Source of the DNA: Marinobacter oulmenensis
GTDB taxonomy: Bacteria; Pseudomonadota; Gammaproteobacteria; Pseudomonadales; Oleiphilaceae
NCBI RefSeq assembly: GCF_014201735.1
Contig: NZ_JACHFE010000005.1
Coordinates: 276,760-340,759 of the forward strand
Length of the DNA: 64,000 nucleotides
Direction: 5' to 3'
Position 1 is the stretch's first letter. Every line of letters starts with the position of its first letter. The notes beneath the pieces were generated by a model. It was given only the letters and a program-made list of their open reading frames with translations, searched no databases and was not told the origin of the DNA. Of this stretch, positions 11,322 to 20,127 are shown one piece after another. The translations under genes were made by a program, and so were the position numbers.

Positions 11322-12074
11322 TTACGGTAGAGGCTGGCCGGCGGTGCCCAGCCGGAAGTGTATGTGGTTGCGCTCCAGCAGGCTTTCCCAGTAGTTGCGC
11401 ATCCAGTCCCAGGCCCGGTTGTTGACCTGGTCAATGAAGGGCTCAAGGTCCAGATGGTAGAAGTCCGGGGTGCCGGCGAGCTGGACCACGGTGATGGTAA
11501 TGGCATCGTCGAGTTCGTTGGCGAAAGGTTCGCCGATCAACTCGTGGGCCAGCAGGTTGGCGCGGGTGGCTTCCAGATCAATCAGTTCCCCGGCGCGCAT
11601 GGAACGGTTGTTATCATGCATCTCTTCCATCAGTCGATGGCACTGATAGGCACGGATCAACAGGCCATCCAGCCCGTCGTACTTGAGTAGCAGCACAGAA
11701 GGCCGGGTGAAATAGCGGGTGGCAGCGTCAATAAACGGCTGGAACAGGCTTTTCTGGCCGGCTTCCATGGCACAGGCTTCCACGCACTCGATCAGCCGCG
11801 GTGCCATTTCGATGTACTCGATCACGAACCGGAACAGGCAGTTGGCCGGCTGATGGCAGTCGACCATCACCGATGAAGGCAACCGGTGGACGGTGTCCTT
11901 CATCTGACGGAAGAACGTGCCTGAACGGGCTTCCTGGCGTCGGGCATGATCGATGATTTCAAGCACGGCCTGTGGAGTCATTTCTGCCGCAGCCAATGTC
12001 TCGGAAAATTGGGGTCGCAAGGCGCCTCCGTGCCAGCCGGTGGAGTCGGGGCGGAGTCCTTGGCGGCCCGCCAT
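11322..12074 (-). CDS. Conserved protein of unknown function
   Basis: A 250-residue soluble protein with no signal peptide or membrane segment. I do not recognise a named family. It is rich in aromatic and acidic residues, with a helical look in the central part (PRLIECVEACAMEAGQKSLF, RAYQCHRLMEEMHD). The strand composition and lack of a competing frame support it being real. The start is uncertain: the ATG at 12074 has no clear ribosome site, and an internal ATG at 11981 (MTPQAVLEII) would give 219 residues. It lies between the DoxX gene and a MATE exporter on the same strand. Confidence 0.65.
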   Translation of the reverse strand: MAGRQGLRPDSTGWHGGALRPQFSETLAAAEMTPQAVLEIIDHARRQEARSGTFFRQMKDTVHRLPSSVMVDCHQPANCLFRFVIEYIEMAPRLIECVEACAMEAGQKSLFQPFIDAATRYFTRPSVLLLKYDGLDGLLIRAYQCHRLMEEMHDNNRSMRAGELIDLEATRANLLAHELIGEPFANELDDAITITVVQLAGTPDFYHLDLEPFIDQVNNRAWDWMRNYWESLLERNHIHFRLGTAGQPLP

Positions 12075-12161
12075 TTACGCATAGTGTAGTCAAGATTTCG
12101 GCGCCTGCCTGAAGAATTGAGTGACAATCATTCACACATTGATCAGTCGCGGGGCCGGGTT

Positions 12162-13505
12162 TCAGGTGTCGCGGAACCAGGTCCCCCGGCGTGTGTAGCG
12201 GTAGCAAAGCCAACCCATGCTCACCGCCCTGGCCAGCATCAGGCAGATCAGCGACAGCCACAGGCCGTGGTTGCCCCAGCCGGTACTGAGCCACCACACG
12301 GGCAGGAATACGCCCAGGGCGGAAAACAGCATGGTGTTCTGCATTTCCCGGGTGCGGGTGGCACCGATGAAGACGCCGTCCAGAAGAAAGCCCCAAACGG
12401 CAGCGAAAGGCAGCAGCCACAGCCAGGGCAGGTATTGCCAGGCGGTGGTCCGGACCTCTTCAATGCCGGTGAGCAGGGCGATCAGCCACCGGCCACCCAG
12501 GACAAACCCGATGGTCAGCGCCAGTGCCCCCCAGAGGGACCAGCGCAGGGCACTGCGGAATACCGCGCGGAAACGCGGCCGGCTGCGCTTGCCGACGGCC
12601 TCGCCGATCAGTGCCTCGGCGGCATTGGCAAAACCATCCAGAGCGTTGGAGATCACCAGAAGGAACGTAATCAGCACGGCGTTGGCGGCCAGAATGGTAT
12701 CGCCCTGTCTGGCTCCCTGGGCGGTAAAGAAGGCCAGAGCCAGCAGAAGCGCAATGGTGCGCACCATGATGTAGCGGTTTACCTGGAGGATCTTCAGGTA
12801 ATCGGCCAGCCGGCCCAGCAGTTCGCGGGTCATCCGCTGGCCCTCGGGCATGCGCCGGAGCACAATGGCCAGGCCGATCAGGGTGGCGCCGTATTCGGCC
12901 ATCACCGTGGCCATGGCCACACCCCGGCTGTTCCAGCCCAGTACCGTCACAAAAAAGACATCCAGCAGGATGTTGATGCCGTTGGCGATGATCAGCATGA
13001 CCATGGGCCCGCGTGGGTACTGGTTGCCGATCAGCCAGCCGACCAGAGTGTACTGGCACAGCACGGCGGGCGCGCTCCAGATCCGGATGCCGGCGTATTC
13101 CGCCGCCAGTTCCGCTACCGACTCACTCGGATTCATCAGTTCCAGGCCCAGCCTTATCAGGGGCTGGTGCAGCAGAATCAGCAGCAGGCCAATAACCACC
13201 GCCAGTAACAGTGAGCGCACCAGCAGGGCCACCTGGGCGAAAGCGTCCCGCTGACCCCAGGCCTGGGCAGCGAGGCCTGTGGTGCCCATGCGCATGAAAC
13301 CGAAGGTCCAGTAAAGAATACTGAACAGGTTGGCGCCCACCGCCACGGCACCGAGGTATTCCGGGCTTTCAAGGTGGCCGAGGACCGCGGTATCGACCAG
13401 GCCGAGCAACGGGACCGTCAGGTTGGTCAGCATCAGGGGCCAGGCCAGGGCCCACAGGCGCCGGTCAGTGATGCTGATGCGCGGTTTATAAGCTGTATTT
13501 CTCAA
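12162..13505 (-). CDS. MATE family efflux transporter (DinF-like)
   Basis: A 447-residue inner-membrane protein with twelve predicted segments. The opening RRLWALAWPLMLTNLTVPLL and LVDTAVLGHLESPEYLGAVA are characteristic of the DinF branch of MATE exporters, which use sodium or proton gradients to expel organic cations or drugs. There is no ATG near the natural N-terminus; the TTG at 13505 gives a normal length. The gene is divergent from coxB, with a short AT-rich region between that must hold both promoters. No lexA gene is nearby, so the E. coli DinF context does not apply. Confidence 0.92.
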   Translation of the reverse strand: MRNTAYKPRISITDRRLWALAWPLMLTNLTVPLLGLVDTAVLGHLESPEYLGAVAVGANLFSILYWTFGFMRMGTTGLAAQAWGQRDAFAQVALLVRSLLLAVVIGLLLILLHQPLIRLGLELMNPSESVAELAAEYAGIRIWSAPAVLCQYTLVGWLIGNQYPRGPMVMLIIANGINILLDVFFVTVLGWNSRGVAMATVMAEYGATLIGLAIVLRRMPEGQRMTRELLGRLADYLKILQVNRYIMVRTIALLLALAFFTAQGARQGDTILAANAVLITFLLVISNALDGFANAAEALIGEAVGKRSRPRFRAVFRSALRWSLWGALALTIGFVLGGRWLIALLTGIEEVRTTAWQYLPWLWLLPFAAVWGFLLDGVFIGATRTREMQNTMLFSALGVFLPVWWLSTGWGNHGLWLSLICLMLARAVSMGWLCYRYTRRGTWFRDT

Positions 13506-13541
13506 AATTTTCTGCTTATCCGTATTGGATTTAAGGATTTT

Positions 13542-13570
13542 TTAGAAATTTTTTGATCTGTGTCTATACT
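13542..13570 (+). promoter_or_regulatory. Candidate promoter of the cox operon
   Basis: TATACT at 13565-13570 is a good -10, with TTAGAA 17 bases upstream as a weak -35. It lies in the AT-rich gap between the divergent MATE and coxB genes and would give a leader of about 115 bases. Confidence 0.35.
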
Positions 13571-13692
13571 TCCTAATGATGTATCCGTATGAAGACTTTT
13601 TCTCCAGACTCCCGGTGTGGCTCGGAATCCTGGCCAGAAAGGTCAGACAAAGCCGCAGTAAACCGACAAGAATAACACTACGGAGACACAGT

Positions 13693-14823
13693 ATGCGCGT
13701 GCGAGGCAAGCGGCTAACTCCTGTGGTCGCGCTCTTGGGTCTTTTGTCCCCGGCCATGGCGATGGCGGACTGGACCCTCAATATGTCACCGGGTGTCACC
13801 GGCACCAGTAACCAGATCTTCAGCCTTCACATGACCATCCTCTGGATCTGTGTCGCCATAGGCGTGGTGGTGTTCGGGGTCATGTTCTGGTCGATTCTGG
13901 CCCACCGGAAATCCCAGGGCCATAAGCCGGCCAATTTCCATGAAAACACCGTGGTGGAAATTCTCTGGACCATTGTGCCGTTTGCCATTCTGGTGGCCAT
14001 GGCCATTCCGGCCACCGCGACCCTGGTGGAGATGTACGACACCACCGATGCCGATCTGGATATCCGGGTAACCGGCTATCAGTGGAAGTGGCAGTACGAG
14101 TACGTCGATCAGGAATTTGGCTATTTTTCCAATCTGGCGACACCGGCGGACCAGATCCGCAACCGCCAGAACAAGGGGGAGAACTACCTGTTGGAAGTGG
14201 ACAACCCGCTGGTCATTCCGGTTGGCCAGAAGGTGCGCTTTCTGCTGACGTCCAACGATGTTATCCACTCCTGGTGGGTACCGGCGTTCGGGGTCAAGAA
14301 AGATGCCATTCCGGGCTTTATCAATGAAGCCTGGGTGAAGGTGGAGGAACCGGGCACCTACCGGGGCCAGTGTACCGAGCTCTGTGGCAAGAACCACGGT
14401 TTTATGCCGGTGGTGGTGGAGGCCGTGCCCCAGGACGAATACGACACCTGGGTGGCCGACCAGAAAGCGGCAGCCGAGAAGGAACGGGAGCTGACCCAGA
14501 AAGACTGGACCATGGAAGAGCTGATGGCCCGGGGTGAACAGACCTACCAGACCACCTGTGCGTCCTGTCACCAGCCTGACGGCAGTGGTTCGCCCCCGGC
14601 GTTCCCGGCGCTCAAGGGCAGTGCGATTGCCACCGGCGATGTTCAGGGGCATCTGGATATAGTGGTCAACGGCAAGTCGGGTACTGCCATGCAGGCGTTC
14701 GGCAGCCAGCTGAGCGAAGTGGACCTTGCAGCAGTGGTGACCTTCGAGCGTAACGCCTGGGGCAATAACACCGGGGATATGGTCACGCCCAAGCAGGTGC
14801 TGGACTTCAAGAACCAGCAGTAA
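13693..14823 (+). CDS. coxB: Cytochrome c oxidase subunit II with fused cytochrome c (caa3 type)
   Basis: A 376-residue exported subunit. The signal peptide ends near PAMAMA-DW, two membrane helices follow (about 40-60 and 85-105), then the CuA cupredoxin domain with ligands His192, Cys227, Glu229, Cys231, His235 and Met238. A C-terminal cytochrome c domain carries CASCH at 289-293, which makes this a caa3-type enzyme taking electrons directly from cytochrome c or a donor. The frame runs further upstream, but the ATG at 13693 has GGAG 7 bases before it and a proper signal sequence. It is the first gene of the oxidase operon. Confidence 0.97.
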   Translation: MRVRGKRLTPVVALLGLLSPAMAMADWTLNMSPGVTGTSNQIFSLHMTILWICVAIGVVVFGVMFWSILAHRKSQGHKPANFHENTVVEILWTIVPFAILVAMAIPATATLVEMYDTTDADLDIRVTGYQWKWQYEYVDQEFGYFSNLATPADQIRNRQNKGENYLLEVDNPLVIPVGQKVRFLLTSNDVIHSWWVPAFGVKKDAIPGFINEAWVKVEEPGTYRGQCTELCGKNHGFMPVVVEAVPQDEYDTWVADQKAAAEKERELTQKDWTMEELMARGEQTYQTTCASCHQPDGSGSPPAFPALKGSAIATGDVQGHLDIVVNGKSGTAMQAFGSQLSEVDLAAVVTFERNAWGNNTGDMVTPKQVLDFKNQQ

Positions 14824-14881
14824 CGGGACAACAATAATCAATGAACGCCAGCCGCACTGAACGGCGGTAACGGGGGGTTTC

Positions 14882-16465
14882 ATGAGCGCGGTTGCAGATA
14901 CCCACACCCAGGAACATCACCATGGTCCGGCCAGGGGCATCAGCCGCTGGTTGCTGACCACGAACCACAAGGACATCGGGACCATGTACCTGGTGTTCAG
15001 CTTTGCCATGTTCCTTCTTGGCGGCAGCATGGCCATGGTGATCCGGGCGGAGCTGTTCCAGCCCGGCCTGCAGATTGTCGAGCCGGAATTCTTCAACCAG
15101 ATGACCACCATGCACGGGTTGATCATGGTGTTTGGCGCGGTCATGCCGGCCTTCGTGGGACTGGCCAACTGGATGCTGCCGCTGATGATCGGCGCGCCAG
15201 ACATGGCGTTGCCGCGTATGAACAACTGGAGCTTCTGGCTGCTGCCCTGTGCCTTTCTGATTCTGGTCTCCACCCTGTTCATGCAGGGCGGTGCGCCCAA
15301 TTTCGGCTGGACCTTCTACGCGCCCCTGTCCACCACCTACGGGCCGCCGAGTACCACCTTCTTTATCTTTGCCATCCACATCATGGGGGTGTCATCGATC
15401 ATGGGCGCCATCAACGTGATCGCCACCATCCTGAACCTGCGGGCCCCAGGCATGACCCTGATGAAAATGCCCCTGTTCGTCTGGACCTGGCTGATCACCG
15501 CGTTTTTGCTGATTGCCGTCATGCCGGTGCTGGCGGGCGTGGTCACCATGATGCTGATGGACATCAACTTCGGTACCAGTTTCTTTGATGCCTCCGGCGG
15601 CGGCGACCCGGTGCTGTTCCAGCATGTGTTCTGGTTCTTCGGGCACCCCGAGGTCTATATCATGATCCTGCCGGCATTCGGGGCCATCTCCCACATTGTG
15701 TCGGCCTTCTCCCGAAAATCGCTGTTCGGCTACTCGTCCATGGTGTATGCCGTCGGGGCCATCGCGCTGCTCTCGTTCATCGTCTGGGCCCACCACATGT
15801 TCACCGTCGGGGTGCCGCTGGCCGGCCAGCTGTTCTTCATGTACGCGACCTTGCTGATTGCTGTGCCCACCGGGGTTAAAGTGTTCAACTGGGTGACCAC
15901 CATGTTCCGGGGCTCGCTGAGTTTCGAGGCTCCCATGCTGTTCGCGGTGGCCTTTATCGTGCTATTCACCATCGGCGGTTTTTCCGGCCTGATGCTGGCC
16001 ATCGCCCCGGCCGACTTCCAGTACCATGACACCTATTTCGTGGTGGCCCACTTCCATTACGTGCTGGTGCCGGGTGCCATCTTCGGCATTTTTGCCGCCG
16101 CCTATTTCTGGCTGCCCAAGTGGACCGGGCACATGTACGACGAGACCCTGGCCAAGACCCATTTCTGGATGTCGTTTGTGGGCATGAACCTGGCGTTCTT
16201 CCCGATGCACTTCCTGGGCCTGGCGGGGATGCCGCGCCGGATTCCGGATTACGCGTTGCAGTTTGCTGACTTCAATATGGTGTCCAGCATCGGTGCCTTC
16301 ATGTTCGGCGCCACGCAGTTGCTGTTCCTGTTTATCGTTGTGAAGTGTGTTCGGGGTGGTGAGAAAGCACCGGCCAAACCCTGGGATGGTGCAGAGGGTC
16401 TGGAGTGGACCCTGCCGTCACCGGCGCCCTACCACACCTTTGAGACGCCGCCGGAAATTAAATAA
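14882..16465 (+). CDS. coxA: Cytochrome c oxidase subunit I
   Basis: A 527-residue catalytic subunit with twelve membrane helices holding haem a, haem a3 and CuB. Visible landmarks are TMHGLIMVFG (haem a ligand), FFGHPEVYIMILPAFG (His-Tyr cross-link, proton channel glutamate), VWAHHMFTVG (CuB histidines) and VVAHFHYVLVPG (haem ligands). It reduces oxygen to water and pumps protons. It follows coxB by 58 bases. The next gene is coxC, with only 52 bases between and no room for cox11, unlike the order in Pseudomonas. Confidence 0.98.
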   Translation: MSAVADTHTQEHHHGPARGISRWLLTTNHKDIGTMYLVFSFAMFLLGGSMAMVIRAELFQPGLQIVEPEFFNQMTTMHGLIMVFGAVMPAFVGLANWMLPLMIGAPDMALPRMNNWSFWLLPCAFLILVSTLFMQGGAPNFGWTFYAPLSTTYGPPSTTFFIFAIHIMGVSSIMGAINVIATILNLRAPGMTLMKMPLFVWTWLITAFLLIAVMPVLAGVVTMMLMDINFGTSFFDASGGGDPVLFQHVFWFFGHPEVYIMILPAFGAISHIVSAFSRKSLFGYSSMVYAVGAIALLSFIVWAHHMFTVGVPLAGQLFFMYATLLIAVPTGVKVFNWVTTMFRGSLSFEAPMLFAVAFIVLFTIGGFSGLMLAIAPADFQYHDTYFVVAHFHYVLVPGAIFGIFAAAYFWLPKWTGHMYDETLAKTHFWMSFVGMNLAFFPMHFLGLAGMPRRIPDYALQFADFNMVSSIGAFMFGATQLLFLFIVVKCVRGGEKAPAKPWDGAEGLEWTLPSPAPYHTFETPPEIK

Positions 16466-16517
16466 CAACCGGCAGATCGGGTGACAACCAACAACGGCCA
16501 AGCCATCGGAGGCTGTT

Positions 16518-17405
16518 ATGGCGGATAACCAGAGCTATTACGTTCCGGAGCAGAGCAAATGGCCAATCGTTGCCACGGTTGGCCTGGGCGTCACCCTCTA
16601 CGGGGTGGCGTCGATCCTGGTGAATGGCAACCAGGGTGAGAGCACCACAGCGTCCTGGGTGATGTTCTTTGTCGGCGCGCTGATCATGGCGTACATGCTG
16701 TTTGGCTGGTTTGGCAGTGTCATCCGGGAAGGCCGGGCGGGCCTGTACAGTGATCAGATGGACCGGTCGTTCCGGTGGGGCATGGGCTGGTTCATCTTCT
16801 CGGAAGTGATGTTCTTCGCCGCCTTCTTCGGTGCTCTGTTCTATGTTCGGATGTTTGCCGTGCCCTGGCTGGGTGGCGAAGGGGACAGGGGCTCATCGTC
16901 CATGCTGTGGGAAGGTTTCAATGCCACCTGGCCGTTGATCCAGAACCCCGATCCGGAGGCGTTTCCGGGGCCCAGCGAGGTGGTCGGCCCCTGGGGGCTG
17001 CCCCTGATCAATACCATCCTGCTGGTGTCGTCGTCTTTCACCATCACGGTTGCCCACCATGCGCTCAAGGCGGACAACCGGCAGAAACTCAAGCTCTGGC
17101 TGGGGCTGACCATTGCGCTGGGGCTGGCTTTTCTGGTGCTGCAGGCGGAAGAGTATGTGCACGCTTACCAGGAGCTGCAACTGACACTGGATTCCGGGAT
17201 CTACGGCAGTACCTTTTTTATGCTGACCGGCTTCCATGGCGCCCACGTGACCCTGGGCACGCTGATGCTGATTATCATGCTGGTGCGGATCTTCAAGGGG
17301 CATTTCACCGCCGACAGTCATTTCGGCTTTGAAGCCGCGGCCTGGTACTGGCACTTCGTCGATGTGGTCTGGCTGGGCCTGTTTGTGTTTGTGTACATCC
17401 TCTGA
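16518..17405 (+). CDS. coxC: Cytochrome c oxidase subunit III
   Basis: A 295-residue inner-membrane subunit with seven helices. Typical stretches are MGWFIFSEVMFFAAFFGALF, TGFHGAHVTLGTLMLI and FEAAAWYWHFVDVVWLGLFV. It stabilises the catalytic core and prevents turnover inactivation. GGAGG stands a few bases before the ATG at 16518. It is the last gene of the plus-strand structural group; a small gene on the other strand interrupts before surf1. Confidence 0.97.
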   Translation: MADNQSYYVPEQSKWPIVATVGLGVTLYGVASILVNGNQGESTTASWVMFFVGALIMAYMLFGWFGSVIREGRAGLYSDQMDRSFRWGMGWFIFSEVMFFAAFFGALFYVRMFAVPWLGGEGDRGSSSMLWEGFNATWPLIQNPDPEAFPGPSEVVGPWGLPLINTILLVSSSFTITVAHHALKADNRQKLKLWLGLTIALGLAFLVLQAEEYVHAYQELQLTLDSGIYGSTFFMLTGFHGAHVTLGTLMLIIMLVRIFKGHFTADSHFGFEAAAWYWHFVDVVWLGLFVFVYIL

Positions 17406-17418
17406 CGGGCGGAACCCG

Positions 17419-17622
17419 TCAGGGGGTGGGATTGAGCGACAGGTCGCCGGTCCAGAGCGCAACCAGTATCAGCACCAGGAGCAGTACGCTCAGGCCCACC
17501 CGGACAGCGAGGGAGTTGACTACCCGGCGGGTCTTGCCGCCATCCTTCACCAGGAAGAACAGACCGCTGAAAAGACTTATGACCACGGCCAGCAGTAACA
17601 GCACGATGATGATTTTCAGCAT
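17419..17622 (-). CDS. Small twin-helix membrane protein (DUF2909-like)
   Basis: A 67-residue protein made of two hydrophobic helices (3-25 and 38-59) joined by a basic turn KDGGKTRR. It matches the small DUF2909 proteins encoded in the cox clusters of Pseudomonas relatives. The frame extends upstream, but the ATG at 17622 (MLKIIIVLLL) gives the family length. It is on the strand opposite to the cox genes and converges on coxC. Function unknown; a role as an oxidase assembly or accessory subunit is only suggested by position. Confidence 0.8.
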   Translation of the reverse strand: MLKIIIVLLLLAVVISLFSGLFFLVKDGGKTRRVVNSLAVRVGLSVLLLVLILVALWTGDLSLNPTP

Positions 17623-17689
17623 GTCAGGCCCCGTTGCCGGTTGTCGGATTGATGCACCCACTATAGCAAAGCTGGCACGGGCCTGATTG

Positions 17690-18409
17690 ATGGCGGGGTA
17701 CTGGCGGTTTGACTGGCGGCTGCTGCTGTTTTCGGGACTGCTGTTTCCATTGCTGGTCGGACTGGGTATCTGGCAGCTCGGTCGGGCGCATGAGAAAGAG
17801 GCCCTGTTGGCGGCCTGGAAGGAACCGGCCAACGACTGGCCCTGGGCTGAGGTGGCCAACAATCCGTGGAAAGTGGGGCAGCCGGTGACTGTGACCGGCC
17901 GATACGTTGGGCCCTCCTGGCTGCTGGACAATCGAACCCGGGATGGCCGGGCCGGTTACGAGGTGCTGACGCTGTTCCAGCCGGAGTCTGGCCCGGTGGT
18001 ACTGATTAATCGGGGCTGGCTGGCGGCACCCAGAAGCCGGGACCAGCTGCCCGGGTTTTCGACACCGCAGGGCCGATTGACCCTCAGCGGCAGGCTTGAT
18101 GATTATCCAGAGCCTCCGGTGCTGGCGCAGACGCCCGCCCCGGAGAGTGGCTGGCCCCGCCGGGTACAGGCGCTGCCCAGAAAAGCGGTGGCCCGGCAGG
18201 TTGCCGCCCCGGCCCCGATGGCCGTACAACTGGCAGACAGCGAGCAGCCGGGCGCGTTCCGGGCGGACCGCCAGCCTGACATCATGGGCCCGGGCACACA
18301 CTATGGCTATGCTGCTCAATGGTTTGCGATGGCCGTGGCGCTGACTACATTGACGGTAGTGGCAAGTTACCGAAGAACAGGAGCCGATAATGACAATGAT
18401 AACGGCTGA
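17690..18409 (+). CDS. surf1: SURF1 family oxidase assembly protein
   Basis: A 239-residue inner-membrane protein with helices near the start (FSGLLFPLLVGLGIWQLGRA) and near the end (HYGYAAQWFAMAVALTTLTV), the SURF1 layout. The central periplasmic part has VTGRYVG and VLINRGWLA. SURF1 helps haem a insertion into subunit I. A TTG lies one codon before the ATG at 17690; the ATG is preferred. The last 20 bases overlap the next gene. Confidence 0.93.
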   Translation: MAGYWRFDWRLLLFSGLLFPLLVGLGIWQLGRAHEKEALLAAWKEPANDWPWAEVANNPWKVGQPVTVTGRYVGPSWLLDNRTRDGRAGYEVLTLFQPESGPVVLINRGWLAAPRSRDQLPGFSTPQGRLTLSGRLDDYPEPPVLAQTPAPESGWPRRVQALPRKAVARQVAAPAPMAVQLADSEQPGAFRADRQPDIMGPGTHYGYAAQWFAMAVALTTLTVVASYRRTGADNDNDNG

Positions 18410-19031
18410 TTCCGTGTCTGGATCTGACGGACCCACCCCGGCCCAGGTGCGCCGGGGCCGGCGCACCGCATTGCTGCTGTTCGCCGTGGGTTTCGGCCCG
18501 ATGATTCTGGCCACGGTGATGTACTACACCGGCTGGCTCAATCCCGCCGGGCATACCAACGAAGGGGTGCTGATCAAGCCGGTGGTGCCGGTCCAGGAAC
18601 TTCACCTGATGGGCGCCGACGGCCAGCCCCTGGCTGATCGCTTCGGCCCCGGCGCCGCGGATCCCCAATGGCAGATGATCGTGGTGGCTGGTGCCTGTGG
18701 TGAGGGGTGTGAGCAACTGCTGTTCCGTACCCGCCAGGTGAACATCGCGCTGGGCAAGAATGCCCCGAGGGTCTCCCGTGCGGCCTACCTGGAGTCTGTG
18801 CCAGCGACGCTGGAAAGCCGGTGGGGTAGCGACTATGGCCGGATGGAGCGCCTCCAGCCGTTGCCGGAAACCCGCCCCGCCTGGCCCGAGGGCGTCGGAC
18901 CGGAGCAGGCGCCCGGCATCCTGGTGGTGGACCCCATGGGCAATGTCATGATGCGTTACGACAGCCGTCATACCGGCAAACAGATGCTGGAGGATCTCAA
19001 GCATCTGCTGAAACTTTCCCAGGTGGGGTGA
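18390..19031 (+). CDS. Membrane-anchored oxidase-cluster protein with CxxxC (PA0111-like)
   Basis: A 213-residue protein with one membrane helix near 27-47 and a periplasmic part of thioredoxin-like character ending GILVVDPMGNVMMRYDS. Cys103 and Cys107 form a CxxxC in GACGEGCEQ, the spacing used by Sco copper proteins, although the surrounding sequence is not Sco. Its equivalent lies in the same place in the Pseudomonas cox cluster, between surf1 and the haem A synthase gene. Function unknown; a redox or copper-handling role in oxidase assembly is an inference. It overlaps surf1 by 20 bases, and ctaA follows one base after it. Confidence 0.8.
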   Translation: MTMITADSVSGSDGPTPAQVRRGRRTALLLFAVGFGPMILATVMYYTGWLNPAGHTNEGVLIKPVVPVQELHLMGADGQPLADRFGPGAADPQWQMIVVAGACGEGCEQLLFRTRQVNIALGKNAPRVSRAAYLESVPATLESRWGSDYGRMERLQPLPETRPAWPEGVGPEQAPGILVVDPMGNVMMRYDSRHTGKQMLEDLKHLLKLSQVG

Positions 19032-19032
19032 A

Positions 19033-20127
19033 ATGCAGCACGACGGGGACGAGCAGCGAATCAATCGCCTGATGGCCCGATGGGCCACGCTGGCCTGCGG
19101 GCTGGCGGTGGTGGTGATCATGCTCGGTGCCTGGACCCGCCTTGTTCACGCGGGGCTGGGCTGCCCCGACTGGCCGGGCTGCTACGGGTTTCTCACCGTA
19201 CCCGGTGACGAGGCCCGGATTGCCATTGCCAACGCACGCTTCCCGGAATCCCCGGTGGACGTAGCCAAAGGCTGGCCGGAGATGATCCATCGCTACGCCG
19301 CCGGCACCCTGGGGTTGCTGGTGTTTGGCCTGGCACTGACGGCGGTGCGTCATCGTCGCAAAGGGGTGCCGGTTCGCCTTCCTCTGTTCATCGCCGGGTT
19401 CGTGGTGCTGCAGGCGGCCTTCGGTATGTGGACGGTCACCCTGAAGCTCTGGCCCCAGGTGGTGGCCCTGCATCTGCTTGGCGGGTTCACCACTCTGACC
19501 CTGCTGGTATTGCTGACCTTGCGGTTGCGCAAGCGTGCCCGTGGCGAGTCATTACCGGCGGGGCCGTCGATGCTGTCGGGTTTCCGGCCCTGGTTGTACG
19601 GTGGGCTGCTACTGGTGGTGCTGCAAATTGCCCTGGGGGCCTGGACGGCGGCCAACTATGCGGCCGTGGCCTGTACCGATCTGCCCACCTGTCAGGGCCA
19701 GTGGTGGCCGGAGGACATGGATTTCCGGCACGGTTTCGATATTACCCAGCATGTGGGCCCCAATTATCTGGGCGGGCAGTTGAAGGCCGATGGGCGGGTG
19801 GCCATCCATGTGACCCACCGGGTCGGCGCCCTGGTGGTTCTGGGGTATCTCGGGACCTTGCTGTTGATGCTCTGGCGTCGCAGGGCTGATAACGGGCTGG
19901 AGCGGCCCATCCAGCTGGTTGCCCTGGCGCTGGCCGCGCAGGTGGCTCTGGGGCTGGCCAACGTTTTACTGCATATTCCGCTGCCGGTGGCGGTGGCCCA
20001 CAACGCCATGGGCGCCGGGCTGCTGCTTTCGGTTGTGTATCTGGTCTGGCGTCATCACCAGCTGCTGGCGCCCCGGCCACTGGCGAACACTGACAGAACA
20101 CCCATTCAACGGGAGGTAACGGCATGA
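19033..20127 (+). CDS. ctaA: Haem A synthase (COX15/CtaA)
   Basis: A 364-residue inner-membrane protein with eight predicted helices in two similar halves. GAWTRLVHAGLGCPDWPGCYG near the start and GAWTAANYAAVACTDLPTCQ in the second half are the COX15 signatures; the histidines in MIHRYAAG and HVTHRVGALV are haem ligands. It oxidises the C8 methyl of haem O to give haem A for the caa3 oxidase. The stop overlaps the ctaB start by 4 bases, so translation is coupled. Confidence 0.96.
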   Translation: MQHDGDEQRINRLMARWATLACGLAVVVIMLGAWTRLVHAGLGCPDWPGCYGFLTVPGDEARIAIANARFPESPVDVAKGWPEMIHRYAAGTLGLLVFGLALTAVRHRRKGVPVRLPLFIAGFVVLQAAFGMWTVTLKLWPQVVALHLLGGFTTLTLLVLLTLRLRKRARGESLPAGPSMLSGFRPWLYGGLLLVVLQIALGAWTAANYAAVACTDLPTCQGQWWPEDMDFRHGFDITQHVGPNYLGGQLKADGRVAIHVTHRVGALVVLGYLGTLLLMLWRRRADNGLERPIQLVALALAAQVALGLANVLLHIPLPVAVAHNAMGAGLLLSVVYLVWRHHQLLAPRPLANTDRTPIQREVTA

